Source: Clostridia bacterium (GTDB lineage: Bacteria > Bacillota > Clostridia > Oscillospirales > Acutalibacteraceae). Taken from it: 5,484 bases of DNA. The notes beneath the pieces are model-generated. The model worked only from the letters and a program-made list of their open reading frames with translations. It did no database searches and had not been told where the DNA came from. This document shows, in pieces, positions 1 to 5,484 of the stretch (position 1 is its first letter; each line of letters opens with the position of its first letter). A program made the translations under genes and the position numbers. The DNA is taken from NCBI GenBank assembly GCA_900768035.1, contig CAAGBH010000104.1, positions 1-5,484 of the forward strand, read 5' to 3'.

Positions 1-1
1 C

Positions 2-1030
2 AGCATCGCGGCCAACGCAGTCGCGGTTAACGATTTTCTTAACCTTGCCGTTTTTATCGGTCTTTTCAACCAAAACAACCTTATTAAGTTGTTCAGCCTG
101 TTTAGCATCAATAAGATAAGCACCGTTTTTAACCATTGCAGAAATAAGTTCGTCTGCAATATTACGGAAAGCAAATACTTCCTTTTCAGCAATACAAGGA
201 AGATTATTATCAAAGGTACAACCGTCGATAATATCCTTACCTGCTTTTGCGATATCAGCAGTATCGTCAACGATAACAGGAGGGTTACCTGCGCCTGCAC
301 CGATTGCTTTTTTACCTGATGAAAGTACCGCACGAACAACGCCCGGACCACCTGTGCAAACAAGCAAACGAATTAACGGATGTGACTGCATAACAGAAGC
401 AGATTCCATAGTCGGTTTAACCATTGAGCAAACCAAAACCTCAGGACCGCCTGCTGCTTTACAAGCACGGTTTACAAGGTCAACTGCATAGTTAGAAGTA
501 GCAATCGCATTAGGATGCGGATTAAATACAACACCGTTTCCTGCCGCAATCATACCTATACTGTTACAAATAACTGTTTCACTTGGGTTGGTGCTCGGTG
601 TGATAGAGCCAACAACACCAAAAGGTGCCATTTCAATAAGGGTAAGACCGTTATCGCCAGTTTTTGCGTTAGAAACAATATCCTCTGTACCTGGAGTTTT
701 ATCAGCAACAAGAATATGTTTTAAACGTTTATGGTCAACACGTCCCATTCCTGTTTCGGCAACACCGATTTGCGCCATTATATGCGCTTCAGCACGGGTT
801 AAACGGCGAATTTCGTCTATAATTTTCTGTCTTTGTTCAACAGTCATAGCGCGAACTTCACGGTAACCTGCATCAGCCGCTTTAATAGCGTCATTCATAT
901 CTTCAAATATGCCGACAAATTTACGGGGACCATAATGTGTGCTATCCCAATCATTAGCCGGCGCAGAATTCATTTTGCTAAGAACCTGACTTACAACCTC
1001 TCGGATTTCGGATTCAGTAATATTTGCCAA
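2..1030 (-). CDS. CoA-acylating aldehyde dehydrogenase, PduP/EutE type, BMC core enzyme (3' end cut by window edge)
   Basis: Probable BMC-lumen enzyme that oxidises an aldehyde (acetaldehyde or propionaldehyde) with CoA and NAD+ to acyl-CoA and NADH. The first 343 residues are visible, where the family runs to about 460-490, so the C-terminal quarter or so lies off the left edge. Residues 143-149 read ITPSTNP, residues 244-251 GAGAGNPP, and FDNNLPC ends in the expected catalytic Cys279; all are typical of PduP/EutE. Residues 4-20 (ITESEIREVVSQVLSKM) form a likely amphipathic helix, followed by a polar linker (NSAPANDWDS) before the catalytic domain. This is the layout of known BMC encapsulation peptides. 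The start is TTG: an in-frame TGA lies two codons upstream, no other start codon lies between, and AAGGAG sits 9 bases before it. The gene follows acetate kinase by 13 bases. Family assignment is firm; the substrate is not determined (acetaldehyde and propionaldehyde enzymes are similar). Confidence 0.95.
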   Translation of the reverse strand, partial: MANITESEIREVVSQVLSKMNSAPANDWDSTHYGPRKFVGIFEDMNDAIKAADAGYREVRAMTVEQRQKIIDEIRRLTRAEAHIMAQIGVAETGMGRVDHKRLKHILVADKTPGTEDIVSNAKTGDNGLTLIEMAPFGVVGSITPSTNPSETVICNSIGMIAAGNGVVFNPHPNAIATSNYAVDLVNRACKAAGGPEVLVCSMVKPTMESASVMQSHPLIRLLVCTGGPGVVRAVLSSGKKAIGAGAGNPPVIVDDTADIAKAGKDIIDGCTFDNNLPCIAEKEVFAFRNIADELISAMVKNGAYLIDAKQAEQLNKVVLVEKTDKNGKVKKIVNRDCVGRDA

Positions 1031-1039
1031 TTTGATTCA

Positions 1040-1045
1040 CTCCTT
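1040..1045 (-). promoter_or_regulatory. Ribosome binding site fixing the TTG start of the aldehyde dehydrogenase
   Basis: On the minus strand AAGGAG lies 9 bases upstream of the TTG at 1028-1030 and overlaps the TAA stop of acetate kinase (1044-1046). The good spacing, together with the in-frame stop just upstream of TTG, decides the start. The overlap suggests translational coupling of the two genes (inference). Confidence 0.8.
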
Positions 1046-2243
1046 ATAAATTGCAATACTTAACTGTATCGAGCGCTATCATATACTCCTCATTTGTCGG
1101 AATAACAAGTGTTTTAACCTTTGCGCCGTCCAAAGTAATATCCGAATCTACTCCACGTGGAATAGATTTATTTTTCTCTTCATCGATAGCGATTCCGAAA
1201 ACATCCATATTACCGCATACGGTACTACGCAAATCGCTATCATTTTCACCAATGCCTGCGGTAAATACCAAAGCATCAATGCCGTTCATTTCAGCAATAT
1301 AACTGCCTATGTATTTCTTAATACTGTTTGCAAGCATTTTTATAGCCAATTTAGCACGGGCATTTCCGTTTTCAGCCGCCTGACAAACATTGCGGGCATC
1401 ATTGGAAATTCCGCTTATACCCAAAAGACCTGACTTGCGGTTAAGCAAATCTTCAATACCGTCAGCATCGAGTCCCTTTAATTTCATAATATAAGGGATA
1501 ACTGTCGGGTCAATAGTACCGCTTCTTGTTCCCATTGGAACACCTTCCTGTGGAGTGAAGCCCATCGATGTATCAATAGCGATACCACCATCAACCGCTG
1601 TTATTGAAGAACCATTACCTAAGTGACAGGTGATAATTTTAAGTTCTTCAATCGGTTTTCCAAGCATTTCTGCCGCTTTTGCCGAAACATAACGGTGAGA
1701 AGTTCCGTGGAAACCATAACGGCGAATTTTATTTTCTTCATACAATTCATAAGGTATAGCATAAATTGTACGGAAATCTTCCATTTGAGAATAGAAAGAA
1801 GTATCAAACACACCAACTTGCGGAGTGGTTTTCATAAGGCGTTTGCAAGCACGGATACCCTTGATTGCAGGTGGTCCGTGTAAGGGATTTATCGGAACAA
1901 TAGTTTCAAGATAATCTATTGCTTCATCGTCAATCAAAGTTGAACTTTTATATTTTTCTCCGCCATGAGCAATACGGTGGCCTACTGCATCAATTTCATC
2001 AATACTTCCGATAACGCCGTATTCTTCACTTTGAAGAAGTTCTAAAACGAGCGCTAATGCCTCATCGTGTGTTGGCAAATCAACTTCTGCAAAGTAATCT
2101 TCTTTATCGGGGCGCTTATGGGTTATAGTACCGCCCGCACCGATGCGCTCACAGTTACCCTTTGCAAGAACTTCACCGTTATCCATATCAAAAAGTTGAT
2201 ATTTAAGCGAAGAACTACCTGCATTAACAACTAAAACTTTCAT
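1044..2243 (-). CDS. ackA: Acetate kinase (may also act on propionyl phosphate)
   Basis: Catalyses acyl phosphate + ADP to carboxylate + ATP, the substrate-level phosphorylation step. The 399-residue length is normal and the protein looks complete. Visible family motifs are NAGSSSLKYQLF (7-18), FDTSF (146-150), RYGFHGTSHRYVS (175-187), HLGNGSS (207-213), GTRSGTIDP (238-246), FTAGIGEND (327-335) and PTNEE (382-386). Asn7, Arg90, Asp147, His179, Arg240 and Glu385 match the known catalytic and binding residues of characterised acetate kinases to within one position. There is no N- or C-terminal extension resembling an encapsulation peptide, so it probably works in the cytosol on acyl phosphate leaving the compartment (inference). 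It sits 22 bases after the DeoR gene and 13 before the aldehyde dehydrogenase. Sequence alone does not separate acetate from propionate kinase activity; in Pdu operons the equivalent position is filled by PduW. Confidence 0.97.
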   Translation of the reverse strand: MKVLVVNAGSSSLKYQLFDMDNGEVLAKGNCERIGAGGTITHKRPDKEDYFAEVDLPTHDEALALVLELLQSEEYGVIGSIDEIDAVGHRIAHGGEKYKSSTLIDDEAIDYLETIVPINPLHGPPAIKGIRACKRLMKTTPQVGVFDTSFYSQMEDFRTIYAIPYELYEENKIRRYGFHGTSHRYVSAKAAEMLGKPIEELKIITCHLGNGSSITAVDGGIAIDTSMGFTPQEGVPMGTRSGTIDPTVIPYIMKLKGLDADGIEDLLNRKSGLLGISGISNDARNVCQAAENGNARAKLAIKMLANSIKKYIGSYIAEMNGIDALVFTAGIGENDSDLRSTVCGNMDVFGIAIDEEKNKSIPRGVDSDITLDGAKVKTLVIPTNEEYMIALDTVKYCNL

Positions 2244-2250
2244 ATTCTTT

Positions 2251-2256
2251 ACCCAC
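2251..2256 (-). promoter_or_regulatory. Weak, non-canonical ribosome binding site before acetate kinase
   Basis: Only GTGGGT, 7 bases before the ATG, resembles a Shine-Dalgarno sequence in the 22-base gap after the DeoR stop. The other genes here have clear GGAG, AAGG or AGGAGG sites. Translation may be weaker here or depend on coupling to the regulator gene (inference). Confidence 0.4.
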
Positions 2257-2265
2257 TTTCGTGAA

Positions 2266-3024
2266 CTAATATATTAATTCAATACCTTTGTCTTCAAAAT
2301 ATTCAATCCAATGTTTCGGCGGCTCGGAATCGGTTACAACAACATCCACACCGTCGGCCTCGCCAACACGGACAAAGGAAATTTTATCAAACTTAGTGCT
2401 ATCAATAGCCAGTATTTTTTTATTTGCGGCGCCGAAAATCGCCTGCTTTATTTCGGAATCCTTCTCGTTTGAATCGGTAATTCCCATATTTATATCAATA
2501 CCTTTACAGGAACATACAGCAAGATTTACATGAAAACCACGAATCATACGCTCTGCCGAAGTTCCCACCAATGACAATGCGCCTTTTCTTAAAGCACCGC
2601 CAGTTGATAAGATATTCCAGTCATCCTTATCTGCTAACTCAATCAAAATTTCAACAGAATTTGTGATAAGTGTTATATTTTTATAATTCTTAATTCTTTC
2701 AGCAACATAAACCGCCGTCGAACTGGCATCAAGCATAATATAGTCACCGTCATTTATGAGTTCAGCAATCTTATCTGCTATACATTGTTTAAGTTCAACA
2801 TTAGTGCGCTTACGCTCTTTAAATGGCAAATCAGAATTAAGATTTTGATTAAGCACCGCACCGCCGTAGGTCTTTTTAGCAAGACCCTCATTATCAAGTT
2901 TTTCCAAATCACGGCGTATAGTTTCTTCGGTAACATCAAATTCACGGCTTAAATCAGCAACGATTACTTTACCTTGAGCATTCAACCGTGCCAATATGGC
3001 ATTTCGCCTTTCAATCGCTAACAT
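2266..3024 (-). CDS. DeoR-family transcriptional regulator of the BMC operon
   Basis: A 252-residue protein, the usual length for the family. The N-terminal DeoR-type helix-turn-helix covers about residues 3-57: residues 20-30 form the scaffold helix, TEETIRRDLEKLDNEGLAKK (32-51) holds the recognition helix, and YGGA follows at 53-56. The C-terminal DeoRC sensor domain (about 75-230) shows LDASST (98-103), TNS (121-123), STGG (140-143) and DSTKF (209-213 region), corresponding to the phosphorylated-ligand pocket of the family. It lies inside the operon, 12 bases after the PduT-like gene, and its AAAGG ribosome site touches that gene's TAA stop, so it is probably co-transcribed and autoregulatory (inference). 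Family members usually repress and are released by sugar phosphates. The effector here is unknown; a fucose- or rhamnose-derived phosphate is a reasonable guess. No operator could be identified, because the operon promoter is outside the window. Confidence 0.95.
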   Translation of the reverse strand: MLAIERRNAILARLNAQGKVIVADLSREFDVTEETIRRDLEKLDNEGLAKKTYGGAVLNQNLNSDLPFKERKRTNVELKQCIADKIAELINDGDYIMLDASSTAVYVAERIKNYKNITLITNSVEILIELADKDDWNILSTGGALRKGALSLVGTSAERMIRGFHVNLAVCSCKGIDINMGITDSNEKDSEIKQAIFGAANKKILAIDSTKFDKISFVRVGEADGVDVVVTDSEPPKHWIEYFEDKGIELIY

Positions 3025-3036
3025 AGCGTCACACCT

Positions 3037-3585
3037 TTACAGAATTTTCTGCCAGAGTTTTTCATCGGGACGAGGTATTACCGCACTGTCAAGGAACATA
3101 CCCTCTTCGCCTGCGGTTAATTTTGCTCGGTCGATTGCGGCTTCAACTGCTGCAACCTCACCTGTTAATAACAGATAAGATTTACCGCACATACCACGTG
3201 CAAGTCTTAATTCAATAAGGTCAACCAACGAGGTTTTAGCCGCATTATCTGCCGCAACTATTGCAGCCGCTGCTGAAAATGTTTCGAGAACACCTAAAGC
3301 GTTAGGATTACCTATTTCATTAGAGCCGTAAAGCGCCCCAAAGATTGATTCATGCGGATTGCCAAGCACAAAACGGTCTATCAACTGTTCGGGGTCTAAT
3401 GCACAAGCGGCTTCAACTGCTGCTTTAACAGCGCTAAGGTCTCCGCTTATAAGGGCTAAAAATTTACCCGGACAAACCGTATCAGCCTGAATAATATCAA
3501 CCTCGGCAGTTTTAACCATAATATCTGCTGCACGCATACCGGAAGAAACCGTCTTAAATTCAACCATGCCTATAGCCTTTTTCAT
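3037..3585 (-). CDS. pduT: Tandem-domain BMC shell protein, PduT-like (BMC-T), likely [4Fe-4S] site
   Basis: A 182-residue protein built of two BMC domains (about 3-85 and 95-180), close to the 184 residues of Salmonella PduT. Such proteins form pseudohexameric trimers that are facets of the shell. TVCPGKF places a cysteine at residue 38, the position at which PduT trimers bind one [4Fe-4S] cluster at the central pore (three cysteines, one per subunit). The second domain opens with NALGVLETFSAAAAIVAAD, has a further cysteine at 133 (GMCGK), and ends SAVIPRPDEKLWQKIL, very like PduT. The start is ATG with AGGAGG nine bases upstream, directly abutting the TAA of the PduS-like gene (15-base gap). 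Adjacency to the PduS-like gene matches the known physical and redox pairing of PduS and PduT. The symbol is by resemblance; the host pathway may not be propanediol use. Confidence 0.93.
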   Translation of the reverse strand: MKKAIGMVEFKTVSSGMRAADIMVKTAEVDIIQADTVCPGKFLALISGDLSAVKAAVEAACALDPEQLIDRFVLGNPHESIFGALYGSNEIGNPNALGVLETFSAAAAIVAADNAAKTSLVDLIELRLARGMCGKSYLLLTGEVAAVEAAIDRAKLTAGEEGMFLDSAVIPRPDEKLWQKIL

Positions 3586-3594
3586 ATTCAGTTT

Positions 3595-3600
3595 CCTCCT
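3595..3600 (-). promoter_or_regulatory. Consensus AGGAGG ribosome binding site of the PduT-like gene
   Basis: A perfect AGGAGG, immediately following the TAA stop of the PduS-like gene (3601-3603) and nine bases before the ATG. It is the strongest ribosome site in the window, which fits a structural shell protein needed in high copy. Confidence 0.8.
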
Positions 3601-4926
3601 TTACGCCTTAATAATAATTGCATTTTTATTTATTTCTGCCACCGTTCCGTTAATTGACGAATGTATTGCAACGCTCAAAGCGTTTTCCACAGGGGTTGCA
3701 ATCATTTGCCCAACGGTAACAGTATCACCTTTTTTAACACAAGCAACTGCGGGTGCGCCAATATGTTGAGAAAGTTTAATCTGAACCTTTTTAGGCTTAA
3801 ATTCAACCTCCTTAATTCTTGCGGTATGATTATAGGGATTAAGCCCTAATCTTGAACGCAAACGGGAAACAGGAATCATACGGTATTCCCTTGCGCTGTC
3901 AACTTGATTCATTTTTGGATTTTTAGGCGGTTTTACACCTTGCACACGCAAAGCACTTTTACATTCAAAAATAAGTGACCTTGGTGACAAACCCTGTCCG
4001 CAAGAATACATTTCACAAAGACCGCAACCTGAACAAAACATTGTGTTTACATAAGGAGCAACATTTTCCGTTTTGCCGTTAGATGCCGCAAGCATAAATG
4101 CGCTTGGGTCTATTGGGTGCCCTAACAAATTTCTCGGACAAAGCGAAGTGCAATAACTACACTGACAGCAAGCCGACATTGCCCTTTTAATATCAATAGA
4201 AGTTTTGCTCAACTTCTTTTGCACAAGCGGTAGATTTTGCGGTAAAACCAAAACTGCATTAGTAGTTTTAGTAACCAAATCGGATAACGAACCGAGCCTT
4301 CCCATCATAGGACCGCCTAAGACATATGCAGGGTCTTCAATTAATGAACCGCCCGCCATATCAATAAGTTCCTTAACCGTAATACCGATAGGTGCATAAA
4401 CCGTCATCGGTGATTTAACTTCACCCGTTACTGTTACATATTTATGTGTGACGGGTTTGCCCTGCATAGCGCAGTAAATATTATAAACCGTTTCAACATT
4501 TAAAACAGTAACGCCAACTGAAAGAGGTATTTCTCCGGGTGGAACAACCCTACCCGTAGCCTCATAAGTCAAAACAACTTCATCACCTGCAGGATAAACC
4601 TCAGGCAAAGTGCAAAGTTTTATATTTGGAAAAGAAGCCAACTGAGAATTAATTGCAGAAACTGCCTGTTTATACGAATCTTTAATACCAATATAAACAG
4701 TGTTGACTTCAAGAATATTCGAAACTAAATAGAGTGTGCTTAAAATTTCGTATGTATAAAGTTCAAGCACCTGTCTGTGCAGACGGAGCAACGGCTCACA
4801 CTCAGCACAGTTCAAAATTAATACATCGGCGCGGCTATCAAGTTTTGCATAGGTTGGAAAACCTGCACCGCCCGCGCCGACAATTCCATTGTCACGCAAA
4901 AGCGTTTTTAATTCTTCTAAATTCAT
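3601..4926 (-). CDS. pduS: PduS/RnfC-like flavin and iron-sulfur oxidoreductase of the BMC
   Basis: A 441-residue protein, close to the roughly 450 of Salmonella PduS. In order: the RnfC/NuoF-like nucleotide and flavin region starting GIVGAGGAGFPT (14-25) with NCAECEPLL (39-47); PAGDE (112-116) and GRVVPPGEIP (125-134); an SLBB-like stretch around 160-210 including GGPMMG (204-209); two four-cysteine ferredoxin motifs, Cys253-x2-Cys256-x2-Cys259-x3-Cys263-Pro and Cys298-x2-Cys301-x2-Cys304-x4-Cys309; and a C-terminal barrel-sandwich domain (about 386-432). Characterised PduS binds FMN and two [4Fe-4S] clusters, oxidises NADH and reduces cobalamin. Both clusters should be intact here. No transmembrane segment is seen, so it is a soluble, BMC-associated protein. 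Its ATG overlaps the stop of the EutN-like gene by four bases (ATGA) and it is followed by the PduT-like partner. Cobalamin reduction cannot be assumed, because no B12 enzyme is visible. Confidence 0.93.
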   Translation of the reverse strand: MNLEELKTLLRDNGIVGAGGAGFPTYAKLDSRADVLILNCAECEPLLRLHRQVLELYTYEILSTLYLVSNILEVNTVYIGIKDSYKQAVSAINSQLASFPNIKLCTLPEVYPAGDEVVLTYEATGRVVPPGEIPLSVGVTVLNVETVYNIYCAMQGKPVTHKYVTVTGEVKSPMTVYAPIGITVKELIDMAGGSLIEDPAYVLGGPMMGRLGSLSDLVTKTTNAVLVLPQNLPLVQKKLSKTSIDIKRAMSACCQCSYCTSLCPRNLLGHPIDPSAFMLAASNGKTENVAPYVNTMFCSGCGLCEMYSCGQGLSPRSLIFECKSALRVQGVKPPKNPKMNQVDSAREYRMIPVSRLRSRLGLNPYNHTARIKEVEFKPKKVQIKLSQHIGAPAVACVKKGDTVTVGQMIATPVENALSVAIHSSINGTVAEINKNAIIIKA

Positions 4927-5204
4927 GAATGAACCACTCCAGCAAGACCTGTACCGCTGTCAACTATACCAACAATAGCGGCATCCACAGGAGAATCTGC
5001 CATACCGCAACCGATACGGGCTGCGCTACCGGTAGCCACCAACACAATTTCACCGATGCCGGCGCCTACATTGTCAACAGCAACAATCTTTGCGGAAGAA
5101 TCACCCAACTCGGCAAGAGGTTCAATAACCATAAACTTACTGCCGATAAGATTTTCATTTTTGCGTGTAGAAACAACGCTACCAACAACTTTTCCGACGA
5201 TCAT
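4923..5204 (-). CDS. eutN: BMC vertex protein, EutN/CcmL family (pentamer)
   Basis: A 93-residue protein of the family that forms pentamers capping the vertices of the polyhedral shell. It starts MIVGKVVGSVVSTRKNENL, the typical first strands of EutN/CcmL, followed by DNVGAGIGEIVLVATGSAAR (49-68) and SPVDAAIVGIVD (75-86), all family hallmarks. I chose the ATG at 5204 rather than the in-frame TTG at 5225: homologues start here and AGGTGA lies five bases upstream. The stop overlaps the PduS-like start in ATGA, implying translational coupling. It follows the BMC-A gene after 95 bases containing a stem-loop. Pentamers are needed in far fewer copies than hexamers, so weaker expression than the upstream gene would be expected (inference). 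The symbol is by family, not proof of ethanolamine use. Confidence 0.94.
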   Translation of the reverse strand: MIVGKVVGSVVSTRKNENLIGSKFMVIEPLAELGDSSAKIVAVDNVGAGIGEIVLVATGSAARIGCGMADSPVDAAIVGIVDSGTGLAGVVHS

Positions 5205-5209
5205 CGTCT

Positions 5210-5215
5210 TCACCT
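5210..5215 (-). promoter_or_regulatory. Ribosome binding site deciding the ATG start of the EutN-like gene
   Basis: AGGTGA lies five bases before the ATG at 5202-5204 on the minus strand. It lies inside the longer reading frame that would begin at TTG 5225, which supports the internal ATG as the true start. Confidence 0.7.
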
Positions 5216-5249
5216 GTTCTTTCAAGAGATAAATTACGGTGTCAAGCGT

Positions 5250-5270
5250 GGGGAAACTAAAAGTTTCCCC
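5250..5270 (-). promoter_or_regulatory. Perfect 9-bp stem-loop between the BMC-A and EutN-like genes
   Basis: Arms GGGGAAACT and AGTTTCCCC pair perfectly around a three-base loop. The element starts 30 bases after the BMC-A stop. No run of T follows on the minus strand, so it is not a standard intrinsic terminator. It could protect the 3' end of an upstream shell-protein transcript, mark an RNA processing site, or partly attenuate transcription (all inference). Such elements often set unequal expression within an operon, which would suit abundant hexamers against rare pentamers. Confidence 0.65.
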
Positions 5271-5279
5271 TTAAACTTT
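5260..5279 (-). repeat. Alternative 7-bp inverted repeat overlapping the stem-loop
   Basis: AAAGTTT and AAACTTT pair around a six-base loop (AAGGGG on the minus strand). This pairing uses bases that also belong to the 9-bp stem, so the two hairpins exclude each other. The arms are AT-rich, so the structure is weaker and may be incidental. Confidence 0.35.
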
Positions 5280-5299
5280 GACTTTTCCGCATTCCGCCA

Positions 5300-5482
5300 T
5301 TATTTTAAAGAGGGCAGAATTTTTTCCACATCGTCATGAGGACGGGGAATAACGTGTGTAGCAATGATTTCGCCTAAGCGTGCTGCAGCAGTAGAACCTG
5401 CTTCAACAGAAGACTTAACAGCGCCAACATCGCCACGAACCATAACAGATACAAGACCTGAACCGATTCTTTCAGTTCCGAT
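5300..5482 (-). CDS. BMC-A hexameric shell protein, PduA/PduJ/EutM type (5' end cut by window edge)
   Basis: The last 60 residues of a major shell protein whose hexamers tile the facets of the compartment. Visible are the pore loop TERIGSG, the VRGDVGAVKSSVEAG segment and the C-terminal tail ATHVIPRPHDDVEKILP, all nearly identical in pattern to PduA, PduJ and EutM. Family length is about 90-95, so roughly 30 N-terminal residues, including the edge lysine that links hexamers, are off the right edge. The Gly-Ser-Gly pore loop keeps the serine that lines the narrow polar pore of PduA, which favours passage of small polar substrates (family knowledge). Arg stands where PduA has Lys just before the Ile-Gly-Ser. 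It is the first visible gene of the operon and probably the most highly expressed. Which paralogue it is (A, J or M) cannot be told from this fragment. Confidence 0.95.
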   Translation of the reverse strand: MGTERIGSGLVSVMVRGDVGAVKSSVEAGSTAAARLGEIIATHVIPRPHDDVEKILPSLK

Positions 5483-5484
5483 TA

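Noticed and set aside
1..1063. Several plus-strand open frames of 69-92 codons in this region (for example 89-319, 588-866, 833-1063)
   Set aside because: All lie opposite the continuous aldehyde dehydrogenase reading frame, which has family motifs throughout; none shows a recognisable domain.
5205..5225. Longer EutN-like protein starting at TTG 5225
   Set aside because: The extra seven residues are absent from the family's usual start, and a ribosome site (AGGTGA) lies inside the extension, pointing to the ATG at 5204.
5217..5245. Possible internal promoter: TTGACA at 5240-5245 on the minus strand
   Set aside because: The -35 matches perfectly, but at 16-18 bases spacing the only -10 candidates are close to AAAGAA, a poor match. 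Not enough to call a promoter.
5250..5270. Rho-independent terminator between the BMC-A and EutN-like genes
   Set aside because: The stem is strong, but ACGCTTG follows on the minus strand rather than a T-run, and the operon clearly continues.
4929..5339. Plus-strand open frame of 136 codons across the EutN-like gene and the BMC-A end
   Set aside because: It is antisense to two clearly recognised shell genes, shows no recognisable domain, and spans an intergenic hairpin; it is a shadow frame.

Overview
The window is part of a bacterial microcompartment (BMC, metabolosome) operon. All seven genes lie on the minus strand, so transcription runs from high to low coordinates. Low overall GC, strong AGGAGG-type ribosome binding sites and the protein sequences suggest a Gram-positive anaerobe of the Clostridia (Bacillota). 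This is inference; no rRNA or other taxonomic marker is present.

In transcription order the genes are: the 3' part of a hexameter-forming BMC shell protein (PduA/PduJ/EutM type, cut by the right edge); a 95-base gap holding a strong stem-loop; a EutN/CcmL-type pentameric vertex protein; a PduS/RnfC-like flavin and iron-sulfur protein; a PduT-like tandem-domain shell protein with the cluster-binding cysteine; a DeoR-family regulator; acetate kinase; and the first 343 residues of a CoA-acylating aldehyde dehydrogenase (PduP/EutE type, cut by the left edge). The last gene starts with TTG and carries an N-terminal extension that resembles a shell-targeting peptide. From the EutN gene onward the spacing is 22 bases or less, with one 4-base overlap, and several ribosome binding sites touch or overlap the preceding stop codon. 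This is typical of one polycistronic message.

Together the genes give the shell (hexamer, pentamer, tandem trimer), the aldehyde-consuming core enzyme (aldehyde + CoA + NAD+ to acyl-CoA + NADH), the final ATP-forming step (acyl phosphate + ADP to acid + ATP), a probable electron conduit through the shell (PduS with PduT) and a local regulator. The phosphotransacylase (PduL type), the alcohol dehydrogenase and the aldehyde-generating signature enzyme (B12 diol dehydratase, glycyl radical enzyme, ethanolamine lyase or an aldolase route) are not in the window, so the substrate cannot be fixed. A DeoR regulator, whose family usually senses phosphorylated sugars, makes a sugar-derived substrate such as 1,2-propanediol from fucose or rhamnose plausible but unproven.

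There are no tRNA, rRNA, CRISPR, insertion-sequence or phage features, and no gene-free stretch longer than about 95 bases.
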